Part shown: one piece after another, positions 49,635 through 56,358 of the stretch | How positions within the stretch are numbered: the stretch's first letter is position 1 | Layout of the letters: the number at the start of each line of letters is the position of its first letter | DNA from: Lachnospiraceae bacterium | GTDB lineage: Bacteria; Bacillota; Clostridia; Lachnospirales; Lachnospiraceae | Length of the DNA stretch: 64,000 nt | Assembly: GCA_900768755.1 (NCBI GenBank) | Contig: CAAGDV010000001.1 | Location: forward strand, 1 to 64,000 | Direction: 5' to 3' | The notes under the pieces: generated by a model | Told to the model about the DNA's origin: nothing | The model's database searches: none | Seen by the model: only the letters and a program-made list of their open reading frames with translations | Position numbers and translations under genes: made by a program

Positions 49635-50558
49635 CTATATCAATTTAAAGACCGCCGTATTTGCATAGGTTAACGGATCCGTATGCATGAAAAATACCTT
49701 TGAATCCATGGGAGCAAACAGAGTTTCCATGATTTCGCCATCATACGGATTTACAATGTTGGCTAACGGAGTTCCTTCCGTGACGTCCTCTCCTACCCCT
49801 ACCAATGGTTCAAAAATGCCGGACTTGGCTGTACGTACCGTTGCCATCTCTGCATCTGAGATTACCACTGACATCTTTTTTGCCTCGCCATGCGCATATT
49901 TTATAATTCCCAATGCGGACAAAAATTTCATGATACTAAGCACGGCCTGTCCTGCAGAACTTCTGTTAATTCTGGTCGTCGTGGTGGTATAGAAACTAAA
50001 TGCCTGAGTGTTCCATACCTGCCAGTTATAGTTTAAGGTTGCGGTGTCATAAGGTCTGACATTGCGGATGACGACATAAGGCATCTCAAATTTCAATGCC
50101 TCTTCCACCGTGCTGTATCCCTCATCCATCATTCGTACATGCGGTATGAATTCTCCGGGCATGTAAAAAGAGGTAAACTGAATGCCGTACTGATAATTCA
50201 TAATTTCTTTAAATACACCGTCTGCAATTCTCTGGGTGGTCTCTCCCATATCATAGCCCGGAAACATCCGGTTAATGTCCGTATTATCAATCGGCCAGAA
50301 TCTTTTTTGTATATTCAGGGAATAAGGATTACAGCTGGGGATGATTAAAATCTTATGTCCGGGGATGATTCTTCCCTCTGCCTCCAGCTGTTTGAATTTT
50401 TTGACCAGCTGGGAACAGCAATACAGCTGTTGAACCTCATTTCCCCTCATTGTTCCGACGATGCAGACGCTTTCCTTTCCCTTGCCGAATTCATATCCTG
50501 TGACTCTGAAATTATCCCTGTATAAACCCTTAATCTCATATATAATTTTCTTTTTCAA
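49635..50558 (-). CDS. M14 AstE/AspA-type protein with lost zinc ligands
   Basis: A 307-residue homologue of the succinylglutamate desuccinylase/aspartoacylase family. Compared with its neighbour at 50555, the zinc box HGDE is RGNE (R38, N40, E41 kept) and the third ligand His (H129 there) is Thr (about residue 130, GIQFTSFYMP). NRMFPGYD (near 97-104) and the C-terminal beta domain (VGVGEDVTEGTPLANIVNP) remain. Two of three zinc ligands are gone, so it is probably a pseudoenzyme or uses another mechanism. Last gene of the ATP-grasp operon, overlapping the active paralogue by four bases (ATGA). A heteromer with it is likely, by inference. Confidence 0.75.
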   Translation of the reverse strand: MKKKIIYEIKGLYRDNFRVTGYEFGKGKESVCIVGTMRGNEVQQLYCCSQLVKKFKQLEAEGRIIPGHKILIIPSCNPYSLNIQKRFWPIDNTDINRMFPGYDMGETTQRIADGVFKEIMNYQYGIQFTSFYMPGEFIPHVRMMDEGYSTVEEALKFEMPYVVIRNVRPYDTATLNYNWQVWNTQAFSFYTTTTTRINRSSAGQAVLSIMKFLSALGIIKYAHGEAKKMSVVISDAEMATVRTAKSGIFEPLVGVGEDVTEGTPLANIVNPYDGEIMETLFAPMDSKVFFMHTDPLTYANTAVFKLI

Positions 50559-51502
50559 GATTCGTACACCTCCTTGCGAAGCAGTCTGCCAATCAGGGAG
50601 CCTTCGTCCACTATGGGATACTCTCTGATGGTAAACAGAATGCCATCTACCGGGGAGATGACCTCATCTAAAATTTTTCCGCTTAATGGGTCAATAATCT
50701 GTCCGATTAAATCCCCCTTTTTTAATTTCTCCCAATGATGGACCTTCTGGATGAACAGGCCGCCTACACTGGCGTTCAGATAGCTGACATCATCGGGATT
50801 TTTTGAGACAATGGGCTTTCTGGGAGGTTTAACCTCTCCGCTCCATATTCCGAGTTTCTTCATGAGATTAAAAATTCCGTCAGTCAGCTGCTCTCCATAC
50901 TCTTTGGTAATGCGCATTCCTACGCCCATCTCTACCACAAGGCAGGGGGTTCCCGTACTGTTTAAGCTGTACGCAAAGGTGGCTTCCAAAACGGTGCTTG
51001 CCCCATGTACCCATACAAAATCCACATTTGCCTCCTCGGCCAAAGGAACCAGTTTCCTCTCATGGAGCTCATTGATACGAATCTGCGGAATCTCCGTCAG
51101 GTAAATATTGCTTGCGTGAATGTCAATCACCAAATCCGATTTGGAGACATCTTTCATGATTTCGGCTGCCAGATATTCTGTCATATTGCCGTCAATGTTT
51201 CCCGGGAAAAGCCTGTTCATATCCAAATCAAACGCCGGAATTCCTCTGGTAATAGAGTCAATTCCCAGCGGATTCATAGCGGGATATATGTCCACAATCC
51301 CTGTCAGCTTGTCCATTTGTTCTTCTATTCGTCTTGCCACTTCAAAGCATACATACTGACCCTCTAACTCATCGCCGTGAATTCCTGTGACAATACTGAT
51401 TCTTTTCATTCCTTTGGATTTCCCCGCCGGCTGAATGCGTCTTTTTTTAATATACAGCGTTTCATCTACCGGAAGGTCCACGCAAGCTACCGTTTTAATC
51501 AT
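50555..51502 (-). CDS. M14 family AstE/AspA-type zinc carboxypeptidase/amidohydrolase
   Basis: A 315-residue protein with an intact zinc site: GIHGDELEG (H42, E45), DLVIDIHASN (H129) and a downstream catalytic-type Glu (CLVVEMGVG, near residue 200). NRLFPGN lies near 97-103, and the C-terminal 80 residues form a beta domain with SYLNASVGGLFI and LIGQIIDPLSGKIL. The family removes acyl or amino-acyl groups from amino acids or peptides. It overlaps the transglutaminase gene by 8 bases. In the operon it may trim or reverse a ligation made by the ATP-grasp protein; the substrate is unknown. Confidence 0.85.
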   Translation of the reverse strand: MIKTVACVDLPVDETLYIKKRRIQPAGKSKGMKRISIVTGIHGDELEGQYVCFEVARRIEEQMDKLTGIVDIYPAMNPLGIDSITRGIPAFDLDMNRLFPGNIDGNMTEYLAAEIMKDVSKSDLVIDIHASNIYLTEIPQIRINELHERKLVPLAEEANVDFVWVHGASTVLEATFAYSLNSTGTPCLVVEMGVGMRITKEYGEQLTDGIFNLMKKLGIWSGEVKPPRKPIVSKNPDDVSYLNASVGGLFIQKVHHWEKLKKGDLIGQIIDPLSGKILDEVISPVDGILFTIREYPIVDEGSLIGRLLRKEVYES

Positions 51503-52304
51503 ACTTTCGTACCTGACTTTCTTTTACAATTACTTTAATCTTCTGTGTATGCAGACCGCCTCCATGCATAATACCCCGATTAATCATACAATCCCCGGCA
51601 TCTCTCCCGATTCCGATTTTGATATGATTATCAAGAACCGGAACATCATTAGTCGGGTCAAGTCCGTACCACTTACCATTGCTCAATATTTCCACCCACG
51701 CATGGCTGGCGCCCTCGCCGATAAGCAATCCTGTCACATATCTTGCCGGCACGCCTGCAAGATGCAGCAATGAGATGAAAATATGTGCATAATCCTGACA
51801 GACGCCGCGTCCAAGGGTAAAGGCTTCCTCTGCCGTAGTATTAATATTGGTACAGTTTGCCTGATATTGATAATCACGGTGTAACCTGTGCATAAGAAGC
51901 AGCGCTTTTTCGTAAGAATCACAGACATTATTCAGCCCGCCTTCCAACTGATGAAAATACGCCCGAATCCTTTCACCTGCCACATTTAATCCGTGTGCAT
52001 GACGAAAAATCATCGTCATACTGTCATCCTCGATTTCCTCATAATCTGCCAAACCGGTGCAGGCCTCCCCGGAAATACGGAAATGAAAAGTGCTGTGTGC
52101 TTCCTCATTCACTCCGTAAATCTGCCGGTTCTTAAGTCCGTCAATTCCCCATAGATAATCAGTCCGTGGAAACATGTCTATGGATATCCGGTTAATACTC
52201 TGCCGCATATTGCTCTGCGGAATGCATTTAATTGTGTAATTGCATCTTGATACCACATCAGCATAATCTATCTGCATATAATAATCGAAGAAAAGAGTTT
52301 TCAC
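51495..52304 (-). CDS. Transglutaminase-like cysteine peptidase
   Basis: A 269-residue protein. The N-terminal 110 residues form the bacterial transglutaminase N-domain (MKTLFFDYYMQIDYADVVSR). The core has the triad Cys (TLGRGVCQDYAHIF), His (GEGASHAWVEIL) and Asp (WYGLDPTNDVPV). Prokaryotic members are mostly peptidases or amidases. I take the GTG at 52304 as start, since AGGGGG precedes it and the N-terminus then fits the family; an ATG overlapping the previous stop (52328) would add eight residues. It follows the alpha-E gene in the same operon. This class travels with permuted ATP-grasp and alpha-E proteins in many bacteria. Confidence 0.9.
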   Translation of the reverse strand: MKTLFFDYYMQIDYADVVSRCNYTIKCIPQSNMRQSINRISIDMFPRTDYLWGIDGLKNRQIYGVNEEAHSTFHFRISGEACTGLADYEEIEDDSMTMIFRHAHGLNVAGERIRAYFHQLEGGLNNVCDSYEKALLLMHRLHRDYQYQANCTNINTTAEEAFTLGRGVCQDYAHIFISLLHLAGVPARYVTGLLIGEGASHAWVEILSNGKWYGLDPTNDVPVLDNHIKIGIGRDAGDCMINRGIMHGGGLHTQKIKVIVKESQVRKYD

Positions 52305-52324
52305 ATAAATACCCCCTGCCAAAA

Positions 52325-52993
52325 TCATTGTTCAAAAATGGTCTCAACCTCATCAACGATTTTATAGTAATCGATTTTATCTGCAGCAACTAATTCTCTG
52401 ATAACATCGAGCTTGTGAGAATCATATTTCAGTCCGCATCTTTCTACACGCGGGATCATACGCTCAACTTCCCTCTCCAGCTCTTTCTTTGTTGCACCCA
52501 ATCTCGCAAACAGATCAATCCGTTCAATCCGTTTGCCCGCTTTTATGATATTTCTGACATTTTCGCTGTCAATCTGGTCATCTACCGTACCGTAAAATGC
52601 CAGCAGGTTATCATTGACCTTCTGCAATTCCACTCCCGGAGCCTTGCTTCTGGCAGCTTTGTTCATATCATAAATTGCCAGCTGAATAAATGACAGAGTT
52701 TCAGACCCAATACTTTCACGAAGTACAATTGCATTATCATAGGCACGGTTCAAATTGCTGATGATGGAATCCGGATTGTCCGGGTCAAAAGGATACCTTA
52801 CAAGGAAGTCCGCTTTATTGGCATAAATATTCGGAATATCAATGTTTTTGCAAAAGTCCTCATAACTGTCTGCAATTCCGTCAATCATAACATCAAAGCT
52901 TTTTTGAAAAATATTTAAAGTTGTATATACGCGTTCCGTATACCGGCCCAGCCAATAAAGGCGGTCAGCCTGTTCTAGTGAGATAATACCCAT
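52325..52993 (-). CDS. Alpha-E domain protein
   Basis: A 222-residue all-helical protein of the alpha-E family (GIISLEQADRLYWLGRYTERVYTTL split: LEQADRLYWLGRYTERVY at residues 6-23, the hallmark). Members always lie beside permuted ATP-grasp and transglutaminase genes and are thought to hold or present the substrate. The length is shorter than the usual 300 residues. It overlaps the ATP-grasp gene by 19 bases. Function is by association only. Confidence 0.85.
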   Translation of the reverse strand: MGIISLEQADRLYWLGRYTERVYTTLNIFQKSFDVMIDGIADSYEDFCKNIDIPNIYANKADFLVRYPFDPDNPDSIISNLNRAYDNAIVLRESIGSETLSFIQLAIYDMNKAARSKAPGVELQKVNDNLLAFYGTVDDQIDSENVRNIIKAGKRIERIDLFARLGATKKELEREVERMIPRVERCGLKYDSHKLDVIRELVAADKIDYYKIVDEVETIFEQ

Positions 52994-54294
52994 GTATCTT
53001 TAAATCCTCCTCCCTGAGATGAATTCACAATAAAGGAATCCGGATTTCTGGAGAACCTCGTAAGTCCGCTCTTCCAGACAAGCGGTTCATCTGCCATCAG
53101 AACAAATGCCCTAAGGTCCGCTTTTCTCGGAATTATTTCTCCGTTCTCCTGAATGTCAATATCCTGAAAATCTATTACTTCCTGCGCAATAAACCTTCTC
53201 GGTTCCTTTTTCAGAAGCTCTATAAAATTGTGTTTACGCTCCTTTGTCATGGTATTGCCGAATACCACACCATAACCTCCGGCTTCCGCTACATCCTTAA
53301 GCACCAGGTCATCAAAATGCTCCAAAACATATTTCATATCCTCTTCATAGAACGGCAGATAGGTCGGAGCATTGGAAAGAACGGGCTCTTCTCCCAGATA
53401 GTACTTAATCATTTTGGGAACAAAATAATAGATGCCTTTATCATCTGCCACTCCGTTACCCGGTGCATTCAAAAGCGCGACGTTGCCCTTGCGGAACACA
53501 TCATAAATATGCGGAATACCAATCAAGGACTCCGGGTTAAAATTCATCGGATCCAGATATTCATCCGAAATACGCCTGTACACGGCTCCAACGCGCTCTA
53601 ACTTGCCGTCCGCTGTGATAAAATACAACTTATCGTCCTTCACCATAAGCTCTGAGCCGTTCACCAGATGCGCTCCGGTCTGTTCTGCCAGATAACTATG
53701 CTCAAAATAGGCTGCATTATATCTTCCCGGGGTCAATATGACAGTATGACCGCCCACGTTGACATTATCCATAGTGCGTCTGAGCAAATCCGCATAGTTC
53801 CTGTTGTCTTCAATCTTGAGATTTACAAAGGTATCCGGCGAAGACCGTCTGCAAAGGCTTCTGGCGATCATAGGATAGGAGGCCCCTGACGGTACACGCA
53901 GATTATCCTCAAGTACGTACCAGGTATCATCTTTTCCCTTTACAAGATCAATACCTGAAATATGGGAATAGATATCCTTTACCGGCGCCACTCCCTCACA
54001 TTCCACCATATATCCGCTGGATGCAAAGATAAAATCCTCCGGAACAACGCCGTCTTTCACAATCTGTTTCTTAGAATAAATATCTTTCAAAAACAGGTTA
54101 AGTGCTGTAACGCGTTGTTTTAATCCTTTTTCCAAATATTCAAATTCCTGCTTTTCAATGATTCGCGGAATCGCATCGAACGGAAACAGCTGCTCTTTGA
54201 ATACATTATTCTTGTAAATGCCAAATCTCACGCCGTATCTTGCGAGCAGTTCATTTACCGTGTCAATCTGTTCCAACAACTCCAAATGCTTCAT
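52975..54294 (-). CDS. Circularly permuted ATP-grasp protein
   Basis: A 439-residue protein of the circularly permuted ATP-grasp type 2 family: VLEDNLRVPSGASYPMIAR (core DNLRVPSGASYP near residue 137), LTPGRYNAAYFEHSYLA, GIPHIYDVFRKGNVALLNAPG, VADDKGIYYFVPKMI, LVLKDVAEAGGYGVVFG and RKADLRAFVLM. ATP-grasp enzymes join a carboxylate to an amine or thiol through an acyl phosphate; the amidoligase use of this family is a prediction. Start at 54294 (MKHLELLEQ) after AAGGAG; a longer frame has no site. First gene of the five-gene operon; its leader holds two hairpins of repeat family 2. Confidence 0.88.
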   Translation of the reverse strand: MKHLELLEQIDTVNELLARYGVRFGIYKNNVFKEQLFPFDAIPRIIEKQEFEYLEKGLKQRVTALNLFLKDIYSKKQIVKDGVVPEDFIFASSGYMVECEGVAPVKDIYSHISGIDLVKGKDDTWYVLEDNLRVPSGASYPMIARSLCRRSSPDTFVNLKIEDNRNYADLLRRTMDNVNVGGHTVILTPGRYNAAYFEHSYLAEQTGAHLVNGSELMVKDDKLYFITADGKLERVGAVYRRISDEYLDPMNFNPESLIGIPHIYDVFRKGNVALLNAPGNGVADDKGIYYFVPKMIKYYLGEEPVLSNAPTYLPFYEEDMKYVLEHFDDLVLKDVAEAGGYGVVFGNTMTKERKHNFIELLKKEPRRFIAQEVIDFQDIDIQENGEIIPRKADLRAFVLMADEPLVWKSGLTRFSRNPDSFIVNSSQGGGFKDTWVLSH

Positions 54295-54334
54295 CTCTAC
54301 CACTCCTTCCATGGTCAGATAGACTTCTTATCGT

Positions 54335-54413
54335 GAACAAAGGCGCTCTGCAGAATGCAGAACGCCTTTGTTCGCCAAAAAACAGGGGATTCACCTATAA
54401 TAAGTGAACCCCC
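54335..54413 (-). repeat. Hairpin repeat, family 2, copy A (ATP-grasp leader)
   Basis: Two hairpins in a row. Hairpin 1 (54335-54373): GAACAAAGGCG...CGCCTTTGTTC with the core TTCTGCATTCTGCAGAGC. Hairpin 2 (54385-54413): GGGGATTCACCT with AAGTGAACCCCC. The same two are found at 56270-56352 in the same order and direction. The core and the GGATTCACCT/AAGTGAACC blocks are shared; outer stem bases and the spacer differ, with pairing kept. On the minus strand hairpin 2 comes first and ends in a T-run. Confidence 0.75.
54377..54413 (-). terminator. Leader attenuator of the ATP-grasp operon
   Basis: Minus strand GGGGGTTCACTT and AGGTGAATCCCC form a 12-pair stem followed by TGTTTTTT. It starts about 15 bases after the expected transcription start from the promoter at 54428-54456, so it would stop most transcripts early unless something opens it. 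Confidence 0.65.
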
Positions 54414-54427
54414 TTGCTCATATCAAT

Positions 54428-54456
54428 CTTATAACATAAAATGTTATTTTTTTCAA
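54428..54456 (-). promoter_or_regulatory. Sigma-A promoter of the ATP-grasp operon
   Basis: Minus strand TTGAAA (54456-54451), 17 bases, TATAAG (54433-54428). Located between the ZIP stop and the attenuator hairpin. Confidence 0.75.
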
Positions 54457-54521
54457 CCTCAATTTTTAAATCCCCGCTTACAAAACATAAATCCCTCGCT
54501 CATGAAAGAATTATTTAGTAT

Positions 54522-55304
54522 CTACCCCAATGCAACATCCAGTATCATCATCACACTAAATCCGGCGGCAAAAAAAATTGTCCCTATGTTAGAATGTTTT
54601 CCTGCAGCCATTTCCGGAATCAATTCCTCAACAACTACATAAATCATTGCTCCGGCTGCAAAACTTAAGACATAAGGCAGAGCCGGTACAATAATTCCTG
54701 CGGCGATAATTGTAATAAGGGCTCCCAAGGGCTCAACAATTCCGGACAACATTCCTTGTAAAAAAGCTTTTATCCTGCTTTTCCCCTCCGCCCGAAGAGG
54801 CATGGAAACAATGGCTCCTTCCGGGAAATTCTGTATGGCAATTCCGATAGCAAGTGCCAACGCTCCCATCGCGCTAATGCTCTGCTCTCCTGAGATATAT
54901 CCTGCGTAGACCACGCCGACCGCCATCCCCTCCGGAATATTGTGTAAGGTGACTGCCATCACCATCATGGTGGTTCTCTGCCACTTCATTTTGGGTCCTT
55001 CTGATTCCTGACTCCCCACATGTAAATGGGGAATCACATGGTCAAGGAAAAAAAGAAACAGAATTCCTAACCAGAAACCTGCAAATGCCGGAATAAACGA
55101 CAATTTCCCCATCATCTCAGATTGTTCCAACGCGGGAATTAAAAGGCTCCAGACAGATGCCGCAACCATAACTCCGGCCGCAAAACCCGATAGTATCTTC
55201 TGTAGCGTCTCGCTCATGCTTTTTTTCATAAAAAATACACCGGACGCTCCCAATGTTGTCCCCAAAAACGGAAGCATAATTCCCAAAAGCACTTTCTGCG
55301 TCAT
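54522..55304 (-). CDS. ZIP family divalent metal transporter
   Basis: A 260-residue membrane protein with about eight spans (IMLPFLGTTLGASGVFF, ILSGFAAGVMVAASVWSLL, AFAGFWLGILFLFFLDHV, ...). The twin metal-site motifs of ZIP are clear: TLHNIPEGMAVG (fourth span) and IQNFPEGAIV (fifth span), with DHVIPHLHVG in the loop. It is of the GufA/ZupT-like type and imports zinc, iron or similar ions. Start at 55304 after GAGAGTG; its site overlaps the end of an FtsX-permease remnant. Gene direction is that of the HMA protein upstream. Confidence 0.93.
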   Translation of the reverse strand: MTQKVLLGIMLPFLGTTLGASGVFFMKKSMSETLQKILSGFAAGVMVAASVWSLLIPALEQSEMMGKLSFIPAFAGFWLGILFLFFLDHVIPHLHVGSQESEGPKMKWQRTTMMVMAVTLHNIPEGMAVGVVYAGYISGEQSISAMGALALAIGIAIQNFPEGAIVSMPLRAEGKSRIKAFLQGMLSGIVEPLGALITIIAAGIIVPALPYVLSFAAGAMIYVVVEELIPEMAAGKHSNIGTIFFAAGFSVMMILDVALG

Positions 55305-55309
55305 AAAAA

Positions 55310-55516
55310 TCACTCTCTATTCTTTAAAACCTCTGCCAAATTTACTTTTTTCAGCTTCATCGTCAACAACCCGTTCATCATATAGTATAGCACTAAAACC
55401 GCACCGTAAACAACTAAATAAAGATACCACGGAAAAGATAGGTTCATTCCGCAGGATACATTTGATACCATAAAATGTCCATAAAAATATAAAAGCTTGT
55501 GGCATACTGCGCAATA
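55310..55516 (-). pseudogene. C-terminal remnant of an FtsX-like permease, copy 1
   Basis: An open frame of 68 codons without a good start or ribosome-binding site. Its last 45 residues (MNLSFPWYLYLVVYGAVLVL, one membrane span, then KLKKVNLAEVLKNRE) are the typical C-terminus of an FtsX/MacB-type ABC-transporter permease. The rest of the gene is missing. Its upstream part overlaps the tail of the HMA gene in another frame, which suggests a deletion or recombination joined the two. It probably encodes no functional protein. Confidence 0.65.
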
Positions 55517-55857
55517 TCATTCACGGTAAATGCATAGTGCATTGTCCTCTTAATCACTTCGTCCTCTATGTCCTTCTCCATGGAGACCACTGCGTTTTTC
55601 CTTCTCAGACTGACCTTCACTGACACGCCCTCCAATGCATTCAGTCTGCTTTCTACGCGTGTTTTGCAATGTTCGCAGGTCATTCCCTTTATCACAACCG
55701 TTCTCTGTTTTACAATCTGTTTCAGTTTCTTTCTCTTTGTCTTGACAACGGAGCCTCCGCCGCAGCAGCCGCCCTCGCCCTTGAAGTGCTTGATACCGGA
55801 ACATATGCCGATAATGATTAAAATGACCAATATCCCTACAATAACGTAATTCTCCAT
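55444..55857 (-). CDS. Membrane-anchored heavy-metal-associated (HMA) protein
   Basis: A 137-residue protein: one N-terminal membrane span (VGILVILIIIGICSGI, residues 7-22), a Cys/Gly cluster (GGCCGGGS, near 29-36) like those in FeoB-associated Cys-rich proteins, a basic linker and an HMA domain with GMTCEHC (C61 and C64). The HMA fold appears complete to about residue 105; the final 30 residues (HYAFTVNDIAQYATSFYIF...) do not fit the family and cross the FtsX remnant out of frame, so the 3' end is likely rearranged. It starts two bases after the stop of the preceding remnant. It probably binds copper or another soft metal near the membrane. Confidence 0.7.
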   Translation of the reverse strand: MENYVIVGILVILIIIGICSGIKHFKGEGGCCGGGSVVKTKRKKLKQIVKQRTVVIKGMTCEHCKTRVESRLNALEGVSVKVSLRRKNAVVSMEKDIEDEVIKRTMHYAFTVNDIAQYATSFYIFMDILWYQMYPAE

Positions 55858-55858
55858 T

Positions 55859-56044
55859 TTATTCGGCTCCTTTTAAAATCTCCACCATATCCAATTTCCG
55901 AATTTTTCTGCTGAATAAAAAGCTAACCGCCATAGATACTGCCGGCACAAGTATTCCGGAAATAAGATATGTTTTTACACTGCATGATAAAGCTGTAAAA
56001 GCGGCCACAATACAAACCATCAATAAGATTTCCCTGAATTCCAT
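55859..56044 (-). pseudogene. C-terminal remnant of an FtsX-like permease, copy 2
   Basis: A 61-codon frame (MEFREILLMVCIVAAFTALS, then ILVPAVSMAVSFLFSRKIRK and LDMVEILKGAE) with two membrane spans and the typical FtsX-permease ending. The N-terminal bulk of such a permease (about 350 or more residues) is missing. Unlike copy 1 it has a promoter-like region, a DtxR-like operator and AAAGGAG upstream, so it may be translated as a small membrane protein that leads into the HMA gene (overlap region TAAAATG). Remnant is the simpler view. Confidence 0.55.
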
Positions 56045-56090
56045 GAGTCCGTTCACTCCTTTCACATTGTGCTTTTCCAAGCGGCCGTGT

Positions 56091-56111
56091 GAGTTAGTCT
56101 TTACTAACTAA
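56091..56111. promoter_or_regulatory. DtxR/IdeR-like operator
   Basis: GAGTTAGTCTTTACTAACTA: inverted TTAGT/ACTAA half-sites, AGTTAGT (56092-56098) and ACTAACT (56103-56109), around CTTT. It resembles operators of DtxR-family metal repressors and overlaps the region just downstream of the -10 (TAGAAT) on the minus strand. Fits metal control of the HMA and ZIP genes. Confidence 0.55.
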
Positions 56112-56269
56112 TTCTAACACCTTGCTTCAGAGATGTACAGACGCCTACTTGATAATCTTTTTCAATAAAATGTTCAAAAGAACGTATTGAGTAGTACGAC
56201 ACATGCTCGATGAACATTGGTCGTCACATAGAAATTTGTGCAAACGCAATTTCTGCATGACGACTTATC

Positions 56270-56352
56270 GCACAAAAAAGCGCTCTGCATAATGCAGAAC
56301 GCCTTTTTGTGCTTAGAATTAAACATAGGATTCACCTGTCAAAAGTGAACCA
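56270..56352 (-). repeat. Hairpin repeat, family 2, copy B (after the histidine kinase)
   Basis: Hairpin 1 (56270-56312): GCACAAAAAAGCG...CGCCTTTTTGTGC with the core TTCTGCATTATGCAGAGC. Hairpin 2 (56328-56351): GGATTCACCT with AAGTGAACC. Same order as copy A at 54335-54413. The outer stem differs (GCACAAAAA against GAACAAAGG) but stays paired. Here it follows the kinase stop by a few bases and probably serves as its terminator. Confidence 0.75.
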
Positions 56353-56358
56353 CTTTGT

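Larger units (their letters stand above)
56045..56358. other. Spacer with hairpins and operator
   Basis: No gene seen in 314 bases. From right to left: repeat family 2 copy B (56270-56352), a separate 45-base hairpin at 56220-56264 (GTCGTCA with TGACGAC and AGAAATT with AATTTCT), an AT-rich stretch with a promoter-like TGTACA-N17-TAGAAT, and a DtxR-like palindrome at 56091-56111. Confidence 0.6.

Noticed and set aside
49635..50558. Sequencing error or frameshift as the reason for the missing zinc ligands
   Set aside because: The frame is continuous, flanking residues align in register with the paralogue and the gene has a normal overlap and length.
52305..52328. ATG at 52328 as start of the transglutaminase
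   Set aside because: Possible by ATGA coupling, but the GTG at 52304 has a strong AGGGGG site and gives the family N-terminus.
54335..54413. T-box or riboswitch in the ATP-grasp leader
   Set aside because: No T-box sequence or specifier-loop pattern was found and the same hairpins occur behind the kinase gene, where a riboswitch makes no sense.
55444..55540. The last 30 residues of the HMA protein as a native domain
   Set aside because: They overlap the FtsX-permease remnant in another frame, and the HMA fold is complete before them.
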